DNA of 64,000 bases, taken from the NCBI RefSeq assembly GCF_000797495.1, contig NZ_JTGN01000008.1, positions 124,001 to 188,000 on the forward strand, written 5' to 3'. Source of the stretch: Robinsoniella peoriensis (lineage in GTDB: Bacteria > Bacillota > Clostridia > Lachnospirales > Lachnospiraceae). The position numbers and the translations under genes are program-made. Below are positions 9,006 to 20,300 of the stretch, piece after piece; the first letter of the stretch is position 1, and each line of letters opens with the position of its first letter. Under the pieces are notes generated by a model that had not been told where the DNA came from, searched no databases, and saw nothing but the letters and a program-made list of their open reading frames with translations.

Positions 9006-11894
9006 TTAATGATTCTCTTTGATCAGATGTTCAAACTCTTCCAGCGGCATTGGCCTGGCGTAATAGAAACCCTGCGCCCGGTGGCAGCCCATCTCCATCA
9101 GCATTTCAGCCTGTTCTTCATTTTCCACACCTTCACAAATAATGGAAATATTCAAACCATGGATTATATTAATAATTCCTTGTATAATGGTACGCATGCG
9201 CTTTTTCGCAATACCTTCCTGGAGAAAGCTGCGATCCAGCTTGATTACATCCACTGTAAGGTACTGGAGCATTCCAAGAGAGGAATATCCGGAGCCAAAA
9301 TCATCAATGGATATGAGAAAGTTAAGTTTCTTCAATCGACCCAGATAATCCAGAACTCTTTCTTTGTTTTCCATAACTACACTTTCCGTTATTTCCAGTT
9401 CCAGATATTCATGGGGAACCTGGAATTGATCTGCTATCCGGCAAAGGGTCTGGGGAAAGTCTTCGTTTCTAAAATGAAGTCTGGAAAAATTACAGGATAC
9501 CGGTTTTACTTCCAGACCCTGGTCGATCCAGGAACGGATAATCCGGCACACGTTAGTATAAATACACAAATCAATTTCTACAATAAAACCATTTTTTTCA
9601 AAAAATGGAATGAAAGAACCGGGATACTGTATTTCCTTTTTTGTGTCAATCCATCTAACCAATGCTTCACTTCCAATAATGGAATGATCTGCCATATTGT
9701 ATTTGGGCTGAAAATAGGGGATAAACTCATTGTTTTCTAATGCGGCATGCATTACGTTTGCCAGTTTTCGTTCCTGCAGTTCTTCCTGGCGCATATTTTC
9801 ATCATACTTGATTGTCAGGCTCTTATGGGTGATCTTTGCGCTTCTTCTGGCGTAATTTGCCAGATCCAGCATCAGGGATACATCCAGGGGATCGGTATCC
9901 TGTAAGAGATAAACGCCAAAGATAATAATCAGCCGGTAGGTTTTATTTTCTGCTATCAGAAGGTCATTCATTTGGTGATCAATGGACTTTGTCCGTTCCG
10001 TCATCTGGGTCCAGTTTTCATAACGCAGCATCAGCACAAACTGGTCAGCGGATACCCGGGCACAGCATTCACCTTCCCGTATATTTTCACGCAAAATATT
10101 GGCAAAATTACGTAGCAGCTGATCGCCTTCTGCAAAACCAAAGGTATCATTAATCGTTTTGAATTGATTAATATCAGCATAGATAAATGCATAAGTCCTG
10201 TTACCGGGAATGCTCAGTATTTTTTCTGCTTCCAGCCGGAATTTATTTAAGTTCCAGATGTTTGTAAGATCATCTAAATACATAATTTTTTCAATCTGCC
10301 GGTGATTCCTGGATTTCGTAATCAGAATGTAACTGAATACACTGATTACCAGGATAAAAACCAGAAATATAATACTCATAGTCTGCACCGGATATTGATA
10401 GAGCAGGTCGCGCCAGTTTACAGAGTGTGAGTTTAAACTGTTTTTCAGAACCAGTTCATTAATCATGTCATTAGAGGTATATTGCAATACCTTGTCCAGG
10501 ATAGAGAACAGTCTGGGATCTGATGAACTGGAGATACCAAGGCTGATTTCATCGGAGTAATTTGTCATCGTAACAATAGAAAATGGCTCATATCTTGGAT
10601 CAGATAATAGGTGTTCCGCAATATAGGTATTGGAATAAGTAATATCTGCATCACCCCGGGCTAATGCCTGAAAGCATTCTTCTGCTGAGTCATAATACAG
10701 AATTTCTTTATCCTGATTATCTGCTGAAATACTTTCAGAGAGAAAAAATCCGTCAGACAATGCCAGTACGGGTGAAGAAGTTTTCCGGTTGGCGCTGATC
10801 ATTGCTACCGGCGCCCGGAGAAAATAGGAAGTGGTAGACAGCTGATTCTGTGCTGCCCACAAATAGTCATTGGCTACGCTGGCAATAATTTCAGCAGAAC
10901 CATCCTTCACGGCATCAAGCGCATCTTTATAGTTTTCTTCCGGAATATAGGTAAAGCGAAGTCCCGTGGTATTACTGATCATTGTGAACAAGTCTGCCAC
11001 TACTCCGGAAAATTTCCCCGCTGCAGTGTCCAGATAGCTTAAGGGAGACTGATTGGAGCTGTAAACCACATTAATAGGTGCCGTATCCTGGATGAACTCC
11101 TTCTCCGATGGGGTAAAGACAGGTTCCTGGGTGGTGCTGACTGAAAAATATTTTTGATAAAGTTTGATATCATAATAGGGATCTCTTAATTTAATTCTGT
11201 TTAAAGTAGAATTTAACTCGCCCAGCAGATCGGGTCGATTCTTTGAAACAGCCATATAGATTGGTTCCGGGGAAAACTGGGCAATACTGCGGTAAGTACT
11301 GCTTTTTCCAAGGTGTGTAATAGCGATGGCGTCTAAAGTCCGGTCATCCAGCGCTTTTAAAAGAGCCTGCGTTTCATCATAGGGAATCGTATCTACCTTA
11401 ATATTATTGGACTTACAGTAGGCCTTAAAGTTTGCTGCATCCACACTGTCCCGGATAACACCGACCTTCATTCCGTTAAAAGAGGAAAAGTCTTCATAAT
11501 CATAGCGGGTATCATCACAGCGTAAATTCAGCGTACTGTAAATATTGCACATGGCACTGTCAGGAAACAGAAGATCTTCTGCCCTGTCTTTTGTATAGTA
11601 TAAGGCAGGCAGCATATCAATTTCACCTGAAATTAACATATCATATGCAGAAGTAAAGCTATTTGCATCCACAATTTCATAGTCCCAACCTGTATATTTA
11701 GCTATTTGCTGAAGATATTCGAAGTTAAATCCAACATAGTTACCTTCATCGTTCCGACTCATATAATCCCCGTCTTCGTAATAACCGATACGTACTTTTT
11801 CGGAAGCATGTACAGATTGGGAAAGAAGGGAAAAACAGCATAAAAACAGGCATAAAAAGAACAATGATTTAAAGATGCTTGAATCGCTTTTCAT
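9006..11894 (-). CDS. Membrane c-di-GMP phosphodiesterase with two solute-binding sensors (SBP_bac_3 x2, GGDEF, EAL)
   Basis: This 962-residue signalling protein has a signal peptide (1-30), two tandem SBP_bac_3-type periplasmic-binding domains (about 30-245 and 265-500) and a membrane helix near 503-525. A GGDEF domain (about 540-690) and an EAL domain (about 710-958) follow. The GGDEF active site reads SADQF, so cyclase activity is probably lost. The EAL domain keeps SEALVRW, ELEITES, DDFGSGYSS, IKLD, EGVE and QGFYYARP, so c-di-GMP hydrolysis is likely. The extracellular domains resemble amino-acid binders and should sense a small ligand. The start is supported by GGAAAGGGG just upstream. 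It is a single gene with a repeat remnant in its upstream region. Activity is inferred; domain order is seen. Confidence 0.92.
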   Translation of the reverse strand: MKSDSSIFKSLFFLCLFLCCFSLLSQSVHASEKVRIGYYEDGDYMSRNDEGNYVGFNFEYLQQIAKYTGWDYEIVDANSFTSAYDMLISGEIDMLPALYYTKDRAEDLLFPDSAMCNIYSTLNLRCDDTRYDYEDFSSFNGMKVGVIRDSVDAANFKAYCKSNNIKVDTIPYDETQALLKALDDRTLDAIAITHLGKSSTYRSIAQFSPEPIYMAVSKNRPDLLGELNSTLNRIKLRDPYYDIKLYQKYFSVSTTQEPVFTPSEKEFIQDTAPINVVYSSNQSPLSYLDTAAGKFSGVVADLFTMISNTTGLRFTYIPEENYKDALDAVKDGSAEIIASVANDYLWAAQNQLSTTSYFLRAPVAMISANRKTSSPVLALSDGFFLSESISADNQDKEILYYDSAEECFQALARGDADITYSNTYIAEHLLSDPRYEPFSIVTMTNYSDEISLGISSSSDPRLFSILDKVLQYTSNDMINELVLKNSLNSHSVNWRDLLYQYPVQTMSIIFLVFILVISVFSYILITKSRNHRQIEKIMYLDDLTNIWNLNKFRLEAEKILSIPGNRTYAFIYADINQFKTINDTFGFAEGDQLLRNFANILRENIREGECCARVSADQFVLMLRYENWTQMTERTKSIDHQMNDLLIAENKTYRLIIIFGVYLLQDTDPLDVSLMLDLANYARRSAKITHKSLTIKYDENMRQEELQERKLANVMHAALENNEFIPYFQPKYNMADHSIIGSEALVRWIDTKKEIQYPGSFIPFFEKNGFIVEIDLCIYTNVCRIIRSWIDQGLEVKPVSCNFSRLHFRNEDFPQTLCRIADQFQVPHEYLELEITESVVMENKERVLDYLGRLKKLNFLISIDDFGSGYSSLGMLQYLTVDVIKLDRSFLQEGIAKKRMRTIIQGIINIIHGLNISIICEGVENEEQAEMLMEMGCHRAQGFYYARPMPLEEFEHLIKENH

Positions 11895-11913
11895 GGTGAA
11901 CCCCTTTCCGCGC

Positions 11914-12004
11914 TAGAGAGAGTTTGAAAATTGCTTTCTGAAATATGTGCGTTACACAAAGTGGGGTGTGCAGATGGCAGGAATGTATTTTCAAACAGGC
12001 TCTA
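11914..12004. repeat. Family-1 palindromic repeat, internally deleted copy
   Basis: TA-flanked, about 90 bp. The left end TAGAGAGAGTTTGAAAATTG and the right end TTTTCAAACAGGCTCTA match the full-length copy at 38815-38978, but the middle 70 bases or so are missing. It lies just upstream of the c-di-GMP gene start. Confidence 0.8.
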
Positions 12005-12156
12005 ATTATGTAATATTATATATTCTTTAGGGAAAAAAAGCAATAAAGGATGTGATACAGGTGCAAATATTACAATAGATGATCAATGCAGGAATTGACA
12101 CAGCGTCCGTCCGCTGTGCCGGTTCCATTCTTTTTTCATACAGCGGTATTTCTACA

Positions 12157-13041
12157 TTAATACTCATTAATGCAAATAGGTCCCGCCAAAACCTCTCTGC
12201 AGATAGCAACCGTAAAATCTTTTCTGGTACAGTAGGTCCACTTAACCAGGGTAAAGCAGTGTTTCTCAATCTCAATGCCGGTTATGCATCTGGGATGAAC
12301 GCAGCTGCCCGTGTTAAAAAATGGTGTTGCTGATACGTCTGCCAGCATTGGGCGGTGGGTATGACCGGTAATCAGTATGTGTCCTTCGTTTTTTGCCCAG
12401 GTGCTTAAATTCTGTTCTATTTTACGTTTCCGTATATTATTTTTTGCGGCGCTGGTAGGGTCCAGAATTCCGATGTATTCCAACGGCCGCCAAAGATAGC
12501 GTACCAGGAAACGGGAAAGATGCCAGAGCTTTGTATTGAAAAAATCTGCCTGGTGGCCATGGGCAAGGTAAACGTCACGAATACCCGGTATGACATCCAG
12601 GATCAGTCCCTCATAAAATTGTATGCCGGGCAGCAAAGGGGTATAGTTTCTGGACTCAGGACAGTAATATACCGTACAGTTACGCTTGGCATATCCAGGA
12701 AAGCTCTTCATAATGTCATGGTTGCCATAGATCAGATAAAGACGGTTTTCCTCATAAAATTTAGACATTAGCCAAAAGGTGTTGCTGTGTATATTTATAA
12801 TCTGGGTCATGGACCGGTTTTCCCACAGTTCATCCCCATCGCCCAGCTCAATATAAGTAAAATTATTCATATAATAGTATTGAAGTGCTGCAAAAAAAAG
12901 ATTCTGGTTCTTTAAAAAATTATCGGTAGAGGTGCCGTTGCCCCGATGGCAGTCACTCATCAGAATATATTTTGAATCAGGTGTTAGCGGCAGATGCAGA
13001 GCATTTTCAAACGCCTTACTAAGACGTGTATAGTAGCTCAT
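12157..13041 (-). CDS. Calcineurin-like metallophosphoesterase
   Basis: A 294-residue phosphoesterase with the five metal-binding motifs in order: D30-x-H32, GDGD (68-70), GNHD (about 106-109), HGH and GHTH. The GDGDELWEN variant is seen in clostridial relatives of UDP-2,3-diacylglucosamine hydrolase-like enzymes, but the substrate is unknown. There is no signal peptide, so it is probably cytoplasmic. Its ATG overlaps the stop codon of the upstream DUF4474 gene by four bases (ATGA), so the two are translationally coupled. The C-terminal REVLAGP block is conserved in close homologues as I recall them. Confidence 0.9.
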   Translation of the reverse strand: MSYYTRLSKAFENALHLPLTPDSKYILMSDCHRGNGTSTDNFLKNQNLFFAALQYYYMNNFTYIELGDGDELWENRSMTQIINIHSNTFWLMSKFYEENRLYLIYGNHDIMKSFPGYAKRNCTVYYCPESRNYTPLLPGIQFYEGLILDVIPGIRDVYLAHGHQADFFNTKLWHLSRFLVRYLWRPLEYIGILDPTSAAKNNIRKRKIEQNLSTWAKNEGHILITGHTHRPMLADVSATPFFNTGSCVHPRCITGIEIEKHCFTLVKWTYCTRKDFTVAICREVLAGPICINEY

Positions 13042-13943
13042 GGCTTTTGGAAGCGTTTGCCTGAGATTCCCATGCAGACGACTTTATGATAGAGGGGCGG
13101 CAGATAAAACAGCAGATAAGTAAGCCGGTCCTGGGTATTCTGGAAGGGGCGGGTAAGCATCAAGTAGGTTTTCATGTATATCCGATTGGTAAAATTCAGA
13201 TAGGAAATTCTCCGGGAAGACAGGACTTTTCCAGGTACAGTCTTGGGGGTTGTAAAACAAAAGGCTACGGTCAGCTGATAGAGAGACAGGTCGCTGAGTG
13301 CATAACCCAGAATTAACAGGCTGTCAACAAAGGCATCCATCATGCCGGTGTTGGGAAATGTAATAGATACCTGCATTCTAAGAGAATCCGGTTTTGAAAG
13401 ATTACCGGTAAGAAAACCGGATAGTTTTTGATGCATAGCGGAAACGGTAAAGAGTGTTTCCGATCCCTGTATAAGCCGGAAGGAATATTTCAGCACTTTG
13501 TTTTGGGTGACATTTTCAAAATGTATTTCATTCAGGAAGACAGATGATACAAGGTGGTCTGCTGCATAGATGCCGATTTCAGCGCCCGCATGAATTCCAT
13601 ATTGTCCTTTCCAGAGTTCAATCAGCCAGGTTCTCCCTTCGTAATCAAAGTAGACAGGTTCACAATCGTATATAATATGGAAATGAGCAGCTTTTTCATC
13701 ATATACTCCGGTATATCCGCTGTTTTGATTCCAGTCGTTTAAAGCTGTAGTGAAAATATGTTTTTCTGGATGCCAGGCCAGGCCAAAGGGGTTGACAGAA
13801 CGGTTCAACAGCACTGTTTTTTCATAGTCAGTAAGAGCAGATACCTTTTTTATCATTTGCTTCCGTCTGTAATAGATCAGTATAATGCAGACAGCCGCCA
13901 GTGTATACAGCAGATAGAGAAGAATATACATAATGAACCTCAT
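13038..13943 (-). CDS. DUF4474 domain membrane protein
   Basis: The protein is about 301 residues with one N-terminal membrane helix (MYILLYLLYTLAAVCIILIYY). It is followed by a domain with DYEKTVLLNRSVNPFG, WNQNSGYTGVYDE and WLIELWKGQYGIHAGAEIGIY. That last block is the hallmark of DUF4474, a Clostridia family with no known function. I prefer the start at 13943 because AAGGGA stands seven bases upstream; an ATG at 13961 is in frame but has no clear ribosome site. It is coupled to the metallophosphoesterase by an ATGA overlap, which suggests a joint function at the membrane. Confidence 0.85.
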   Translation of the reverse strand: MRFIMYILLYLLYTLAAVCIILIYYRRKQMIKKVSALTDYEKTVLLNRSVNPFGLAWHPEKHIFTTALNDWNQNSGYTGVYDEKAAHFHIIYDCEPVYFDYEGRTWLIELWKGQYGIHAGAEIGIYAADHLVSSVFLNEIHFENVTQNKVLKYSFRLIQGSETLFTVSAMHQKLSGFLTGNLSKPDSLRMQVSITFPNTGMMDAFVDSLLILGYALSDLSLYQLTVAFCFTTPKTVPGKVLSSRRISYLNFTNRIYMKTYLMLTRPFQNTQDRLTYLLFYLPPLYHKVVCMGISGKRFQKP

Positions 13944-14390
13944 AATAAAATCCCTTACCATTATATATATGCAGAAGAATGGTATTTGGGTATGTTATTC
14001 GGACAAAATATTTGAAGAAACTGGAATTTCAGCAGACCTCTATATACAAGGCATTCTTTTTTCTTTAATTCGTTTTTTATGTAAAAATATTAATATGTAA
14101 CAAATAATAAAAAAGTGTTGCAATGATTGTTGCATTGTGATACGATAACTGTATGAAAAACATTCTATACCCTGGCTGTTCTGCCAGTTGATTTCCAATT
14201 GATAATTAATTTTTCTTTGAATAATCAATTTCTATCAGCTGATTATTGTAAACATGTTCTGGAATAGTACCATTATCAGGCGGCATATTATAGTTAATAA
14301 ATTCTAATAATCTCCCATGAATATTGTATGTAAATTAATATATGCACTATATATAATTAATTTGTAACAGTAAATTCAAGGAGGGTGTCT
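13944..14390. promoter_or_regulatory. Divergent intergenic region with a possible promoter for the GH110 gene
   Basis: About 430 bases without a gene. TTGCAA at 14118-14123 and TACGAT at 14141-14146, 17 bases apart, form a plausible promoter reading right, with a leader of roughly 240 bases. Two related 8-mers, TTGCAATG and TTGCATTG, overlap it. The strong site AAGGAGGG at 14378-14385 decides the start of the next gene at ATG 14391 rather than GTG 14385. Nothing else was recognised. Confidence 0.4.
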
Positions 14391-17300
14391 ATGAACAGAA
14401 GAAAAGAACATATAAACATTTTTATTGCAGTTTTATTAGTAATCAGCATAATACTGCCTTCGTTAAGTGCAGCTGCAAAAGAAAAGGAAACTGTGCAAAC
14501 CCAAAAAGCAACTGTAATTGATGTAACCGATTATGGGGCGGACCCAACCGGAGTAAAGGACAGCACAGAGGCGGTCTGGGATGCCCTTCAGGCAGCAAAA
14601 GAACTGGAGAAGAACGGAGAGCCCGTAACGCTGAATTTTCCAAAGGGTGAATATCACATCTATAAAGACAAGGCTCAGATAAGAGAATATCACACTTCTA
14701 ATACAAACAGTATTCAAAGCCCTCAGAAGACGATTGGCATTTTGCTAGATGGTCATGAGAATTTAACAGTCGAGGGAAATGACTCCTTATTTATGATGCA
14801 CGGAAATATGATGGCAATTGCTGTCGTAAACTCTGAAAACGTTACGCTGCAGAATTTTTCATGGGATTTTGCAGTGCCTACGGTATCCGAGATGACCATA
14901 ACCGGGATGGGGACGAAAGAGGGGAAACAGTATACCGATTTTTTTATTCCCTCATGCTTCCCGTTTGCGATCAAGGAAAATACAATTGAATGGCAGAGCG
15001 AACCAAGTCCATATACAGGAGATCTTTATTGGACTGAAACCGGAATTCATAATGCCTATTCTATCGTGGCACATCACCCGGAAGAAGAAATGACCAGAGC
15101 ATATTTTACTTCCGATTCTCCATTTAGCAATGTATCAGGCATAACAAAATTAAGTGATACGCAAATAAGAATTACCTATCAGTCAGCAAGACCTTCTATG
15201 CAGAAAGTAGGGATGCTGCTAGAACTGGCAAGCAGTGCTTACCGTGAAACAGCAGGTGCTTTTACCTGGGAAAGCAGGAATGTGCTGGTTCAAAATGTGA
15301 ATGTACATTTTATGCATGGCTTTGGTTGGCTTTTGCAGATGACCACTGATGTTACTTATAGAAACTGTAACTTTATGCCAAGAGAAAATTCAGGTCATTA
15401 TACGGTAAGTTATGCAGATATTATTCATGCATCCGGGGCAGCAGGGGAGATTAATATTGAAAATTGTAATTTCTCAAACTCCCATGATGACCCGATTAAC
15501 TTACATGGTACATTTACCAGAGTGGAGCAGAGAAGAGATAACCACACGCTTCAGTTAAAATATATCCATACACAGCAGGGAGGTTTTCCCCAGTATCATG
15601 TGGGTGACCAGGTTGCATTTTTTACCAGAGATACGCTAGAGTCTACGGATCATGAAAGTCTTTATACTGTATCGGAAGTGGTTTCCAATCCAGGGGAAGA
15701 TGAAAATGATTTGAGAACAATGATAATTAAGTTCCAGGAGGAATTGCCGTCTGATCTGTCCGAACAAATTGGAGGACAACCCAGGTTTGTAGCGGAAAAT
15801 GTTACCTATGCACCGCAAGTGACGGTAAAGGGATGTACGTTTAAGAACGTGCCTACCAGAGGAATTCTGTGTACAACCAGAAATCCGGTATTGATTGAGG
15901 ACAACACTTTTTTAAATATGTCTATGGCTTCCATTTACTTGTCTAATGATTCGGATGAGTGGTATGAATCAGGTCCTATCCGGGATATGACAATCCGGAA
16001 TAACACCTTTTACATTAAAAACATAGGAAGAACCTCATGGGAATATGCCCCGGCAGTTTATATTCATCCGGTTACTAAAGGAGGCGGTCTGCCTTCTGAA
16101 GATAATCCCATCCATAAAAACATTCTGATCGAAGGGAATACCTTCCATATGGATACGGATACGGTGGTAAAGGCAGAGAGTGTGGAGAATTTAACCATAC
16201 GGAATAATAAAATCCTGCGCACCAGCCCGGATATCCAGATTCAGATTGAGTCCGTTCAAAATCAGATCATAGTGGGTGAATCCAAAAAAATAAATATGAC
16301 GTCTTCCGGGGACAAGCACGAAAGACCGCAGGATAATGTTTATGAGTTTACCAAATGTAAAAATGTATTGATTGAAGGGAATACATATGATGACGGATTA
16401 AAGCTTTATGCAGTAAAGCATCCGGGAATGTCGGATCATAATCTGGTAATCCGTGATAAAGAGATTAAAATGGTGGAAGACAGGAATCAGCCCGTAGCAG
16501 ACCCTGTTCGCAGGATCCACTATGCAAGTACGAATCCGGAGGTTATTTCCGTGGATGACAATGGAAATATGACGGGAAAAAGCAATGGGAGATCACAGAT
16601 ATTTGCCTATTATGAATGGAATGGGACTATAATTAAATCCAATTCATTAGAGTTAACAGCAGGAAGCGGAACCCCATCAGAAGATGTATCCGTCACTATT
16701 GAGGAAGAAGACAACCTCCTGTTGGATACGGAGAATCTGGATAGTGAAAACATGTCCTATCAATTTACTGCAGCAACGGAACCGGAAGCAGAAATTACCT
16801 GGTCCGTAACAGATTTAAAAACAGGAGACTTATCGGATACGGCGTCAATTGATGAGAATGGGTTACTAACAGCCAAAAAAAGCGGCATTGTCTGGGTAAA
16901 TGCTTTTGCAGGAAATAATACTGCAAGAAAAGCAGTCATTATAGTACTGCCACAGACGGAGACACTGAGTAAACAATTTTCGGTAGTAAGAGAAGATAAA
17001 GATAGCTATACCCTGACTCCGGATGGAGTTACCATCGATCTTCAGCCCGGCGACCTCTATCAGATCACAGGCAGCAATAATGTGAAGAATTTGTTTTTAT
17101 ACGAAATACCGGAAGGGATGAATAAGGATAATCTTCGCACGGTCATTAAAGCAGATAACCTTCCCGTGAAAGAAGGCGGGCAGTGGGATACCGGTTCCTT
17201 TATCCTGTATCGGGATGACGATAATTATGTTACCATAGGAAAAAAATCACATTATGATGGAATTGCTTCTGTAGTGGAGATAAATGGCACGGCAGTTGAG

Positions 17301-20300
17301 AATGGAGGAAATGCTTCCGAAAATGGGGTTTCTGCTGCATATTTGGGATTTACGAAAACAGATGAGGGAATTTCTCTGGACTACAGGCTGGAAGATGGTG
17401 AATGGCAGCATGTTACAGATATCCAGGAATCACCGCTGGGAGATAATTATAAAATTGGATTTGCAGGATGGGAAACCAACGACAGAGGGAAAACAATTAG
17501 TTTTACCGGACTCAAAATGGGTGATGCATCCCTGACGTATGAGGAAGTGGAGGCATTAGAGCCGGTTTCATTTACCGGATTTGAAAATCAAAAGCCCAGT
17601 GCAGCCAACCTGGCATTTCAGGAACAAAATTACCAGGCAGGCGACAAGGTAAGCATCCTTTATGACTTTGAAGACCCGGACGGGGACAGTGAGGGAGAGA
17701 CGCTTTATCGGTGGAATTTTGCCCAAAGCGGTAAAACGGTTGTCACGGCGGAGCCATCCATAGAAGCAGAAGAGACAGGGGTATTGACCTGTCAGATCTA
17801 TCCTGTTGACCAATACGGAACACCAGGGATACCTGCAGCAGCAGAAACAGTAATTGGAGAAGGTGAAGCAACAGCGGAATTAAAATCTTTAAAGCTAAAT
17901 GGGCAGCAGCTTTATAATAAAGGCGGGGACCAAAAAGAATTTACATTCAATATCCCGGTTGAACTGGAGAAAGCAGAGCTATCGTATGAATCCGTTAATA
18001 ACGAAGTTGGATTGATAGAAATAAGCAGAAATGGGATGCAATTGGAAGGAGAACTTAAAAATTCCGACGATATTGTAATTCCAATAGACAATGGTGATAC
18101 TTATACAATCAAACGAAGTGACACGGATATTTACGTGATTCATATCAAAATGATACAAGACAGTAACACTCAGATTGATCAGATTGCCTTAGATGAATTA
18201 GGATTTTCAGAACAGCGGCCACAGGAAAAGAGCTATTTTCTGAATGCAGAGGCAGGCAAAACAAGTGGAAACCTTGTGATAACGGCAAATGACAGAATTG
18301 GTAAAGTGGATGTACTGGAAGGGGAATATCGGAAAGAGCTGTCTTTGACAAAGAATGGAAACACCTGGTCCGTACCGGTATCATTTATAAATGGATTGAA
18401 TTCCTATTATATCCGGGTAACTGCAAAAGACGGCATGACCGTGAAACAGCATATGGTCCATGTAAACTATGAAGCAGATACTTCAGCTTTCTTAACAGGC
18501 ATACAAATTAATGGAAAAGATATAGAAAATTTTGAAGCAGATAAACTTAAATATCTGACTACGCTGGATGAGGGGGCCGCAACACTAGAACTGGCTGCTG
18601 TTCCAAATGCAGGTGCAGAAATAAAAATTGTTATTAATGATGTTATTACCGAAGGAAATGAAGCCGTATCGTCCAATCTGCAAAAAGGCAGAAATCTGAT
18701 AAAAATTATTGTTACGGCACCAGATGGCATCAACAAAGTAATTTACAATATAAATGCAATACTTCCCTATAAGGAAAACGTAAACCTACAGGATATTTTG
18801 TTAAATGAGAAGAACGTTGCGGCAGAATTTGGCGAAGAAAATTCCATAACAGAGTACATTTCAGGGGACACGGTTCAGGTTAAGGCAGCAGCCCAGGATA
18901 ATGGAGCTAAGGTGGAACTTGTCTGCGGAACACAAAAAGCGGAAGGAATCCAATCGGCAGAGGGTGAATTTTTCATACACAGGGAAAATCCCCAGATAAA
19001 AGTTAAAGTAACGGCACGGGATGGGAAAACAACAGATGAGAAAGTTATCAATCTGAAAAAGGCAGTATATCTGTCTGATCTCACCTATGAGCCGGGAGCT
19101 ACCGTTGGATATGGGGAAATACAAAAAGACAAATCATCTTCCGGAAATGCACTTACACTTGCAGATGATCTGGGAAAAGCTGTTACCTTCCACAAAGGCA
19201 TCGGAACCCATGCGGAATCCGTTATAGAATATAACATAACGGGGAAAGAGTATGAGAAACTGGAAGGTTATGCAGGTGTTGACTATGACCAATACAATGC
19301 AGAGTATGGAAGTGTACAGTTCCAGATATTTGTAGATGGAGAAAAGAAATTCGACAGTGGGGTAATGCTCCAGAAAACGTCTATGAAAAAAGTGGACCTG
19401 AAAATAAAAGGTGCTTCCAGAATTACCTTAAAAGCATTAGCGGGAGAAAACAACTGGAATGACCATGCTGACTGGGCAGATATGAAATTGTTGTCAGAGT
19501 TTCAGGAACAGGCAATCAATGAGTTTACCCAGACTATTCAACGGCCGGAGCATGGAACGATTACATCCAGTGTGGAAGGAACTAAATTAACGCAGGGAAG
19601 CACAGTAACCTATACCTTTGCTCCGGAAGAAGGTTATCGCTTGAAGAGTGCCGCCATAAATGAAGCCTTAATTAACCCGGAAAATGGTATTTACACCATA
19701 GAAAGTGTTGAAAGAGATATTACGGTAACAGCAGAATTCGATAAAATACCTGCACCGAAGTATACCGTAATTTTTGATTCCAATGGTGGAAGCAAAGTAG
19801 AAAATCAAATAGTGCAGGAACATGAAAGGGTAACGCGTCCGGCTGATCCGGTCCGAAACGGTTATACATTTGGCGGGTGGTATCAGGATTCTTCACTGAC
19901 AGTTAGCTGGAACTTCGAAGCTAACCAGATTCTGGCAGACACCACAATCTATGCAAAATGGAAAAAAGATGTAATTCCGTCACCGGGTAAAGTAAATAAA
20001 ATTACACTTAATAAAAAATCTGTAAACCTGGCGGTAAAAGACAGCGTAAAAATTTCAGCCATTGTCCTGCCGGCAAATGCTCAGAATAAAGCAGTGGAAT
20101 GGACTTCCTCCAACAGCAAAGTGGCAGTGGTAGACAGCACAGGAAAGGTATCGGCAAAGGGGGCAGGAGAAGCAATTATTACTGCAACAGCAAAAGATGG
20201 CAGCATGGTAAAAGACCAATGCAGGGTAAAAGTGGGGTATCGCATCACATATAAACTAAACAAGGGGACAAATGCCCCGGCAAACCCTTCTATTTACATT

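Noticed and set aside
9009..9740. 243-codon plus-strand frame opposite the EAL domain
   Set aside because: It lies wholly antisense to a well-supported domain and has no recognisable motif or ribosome site.
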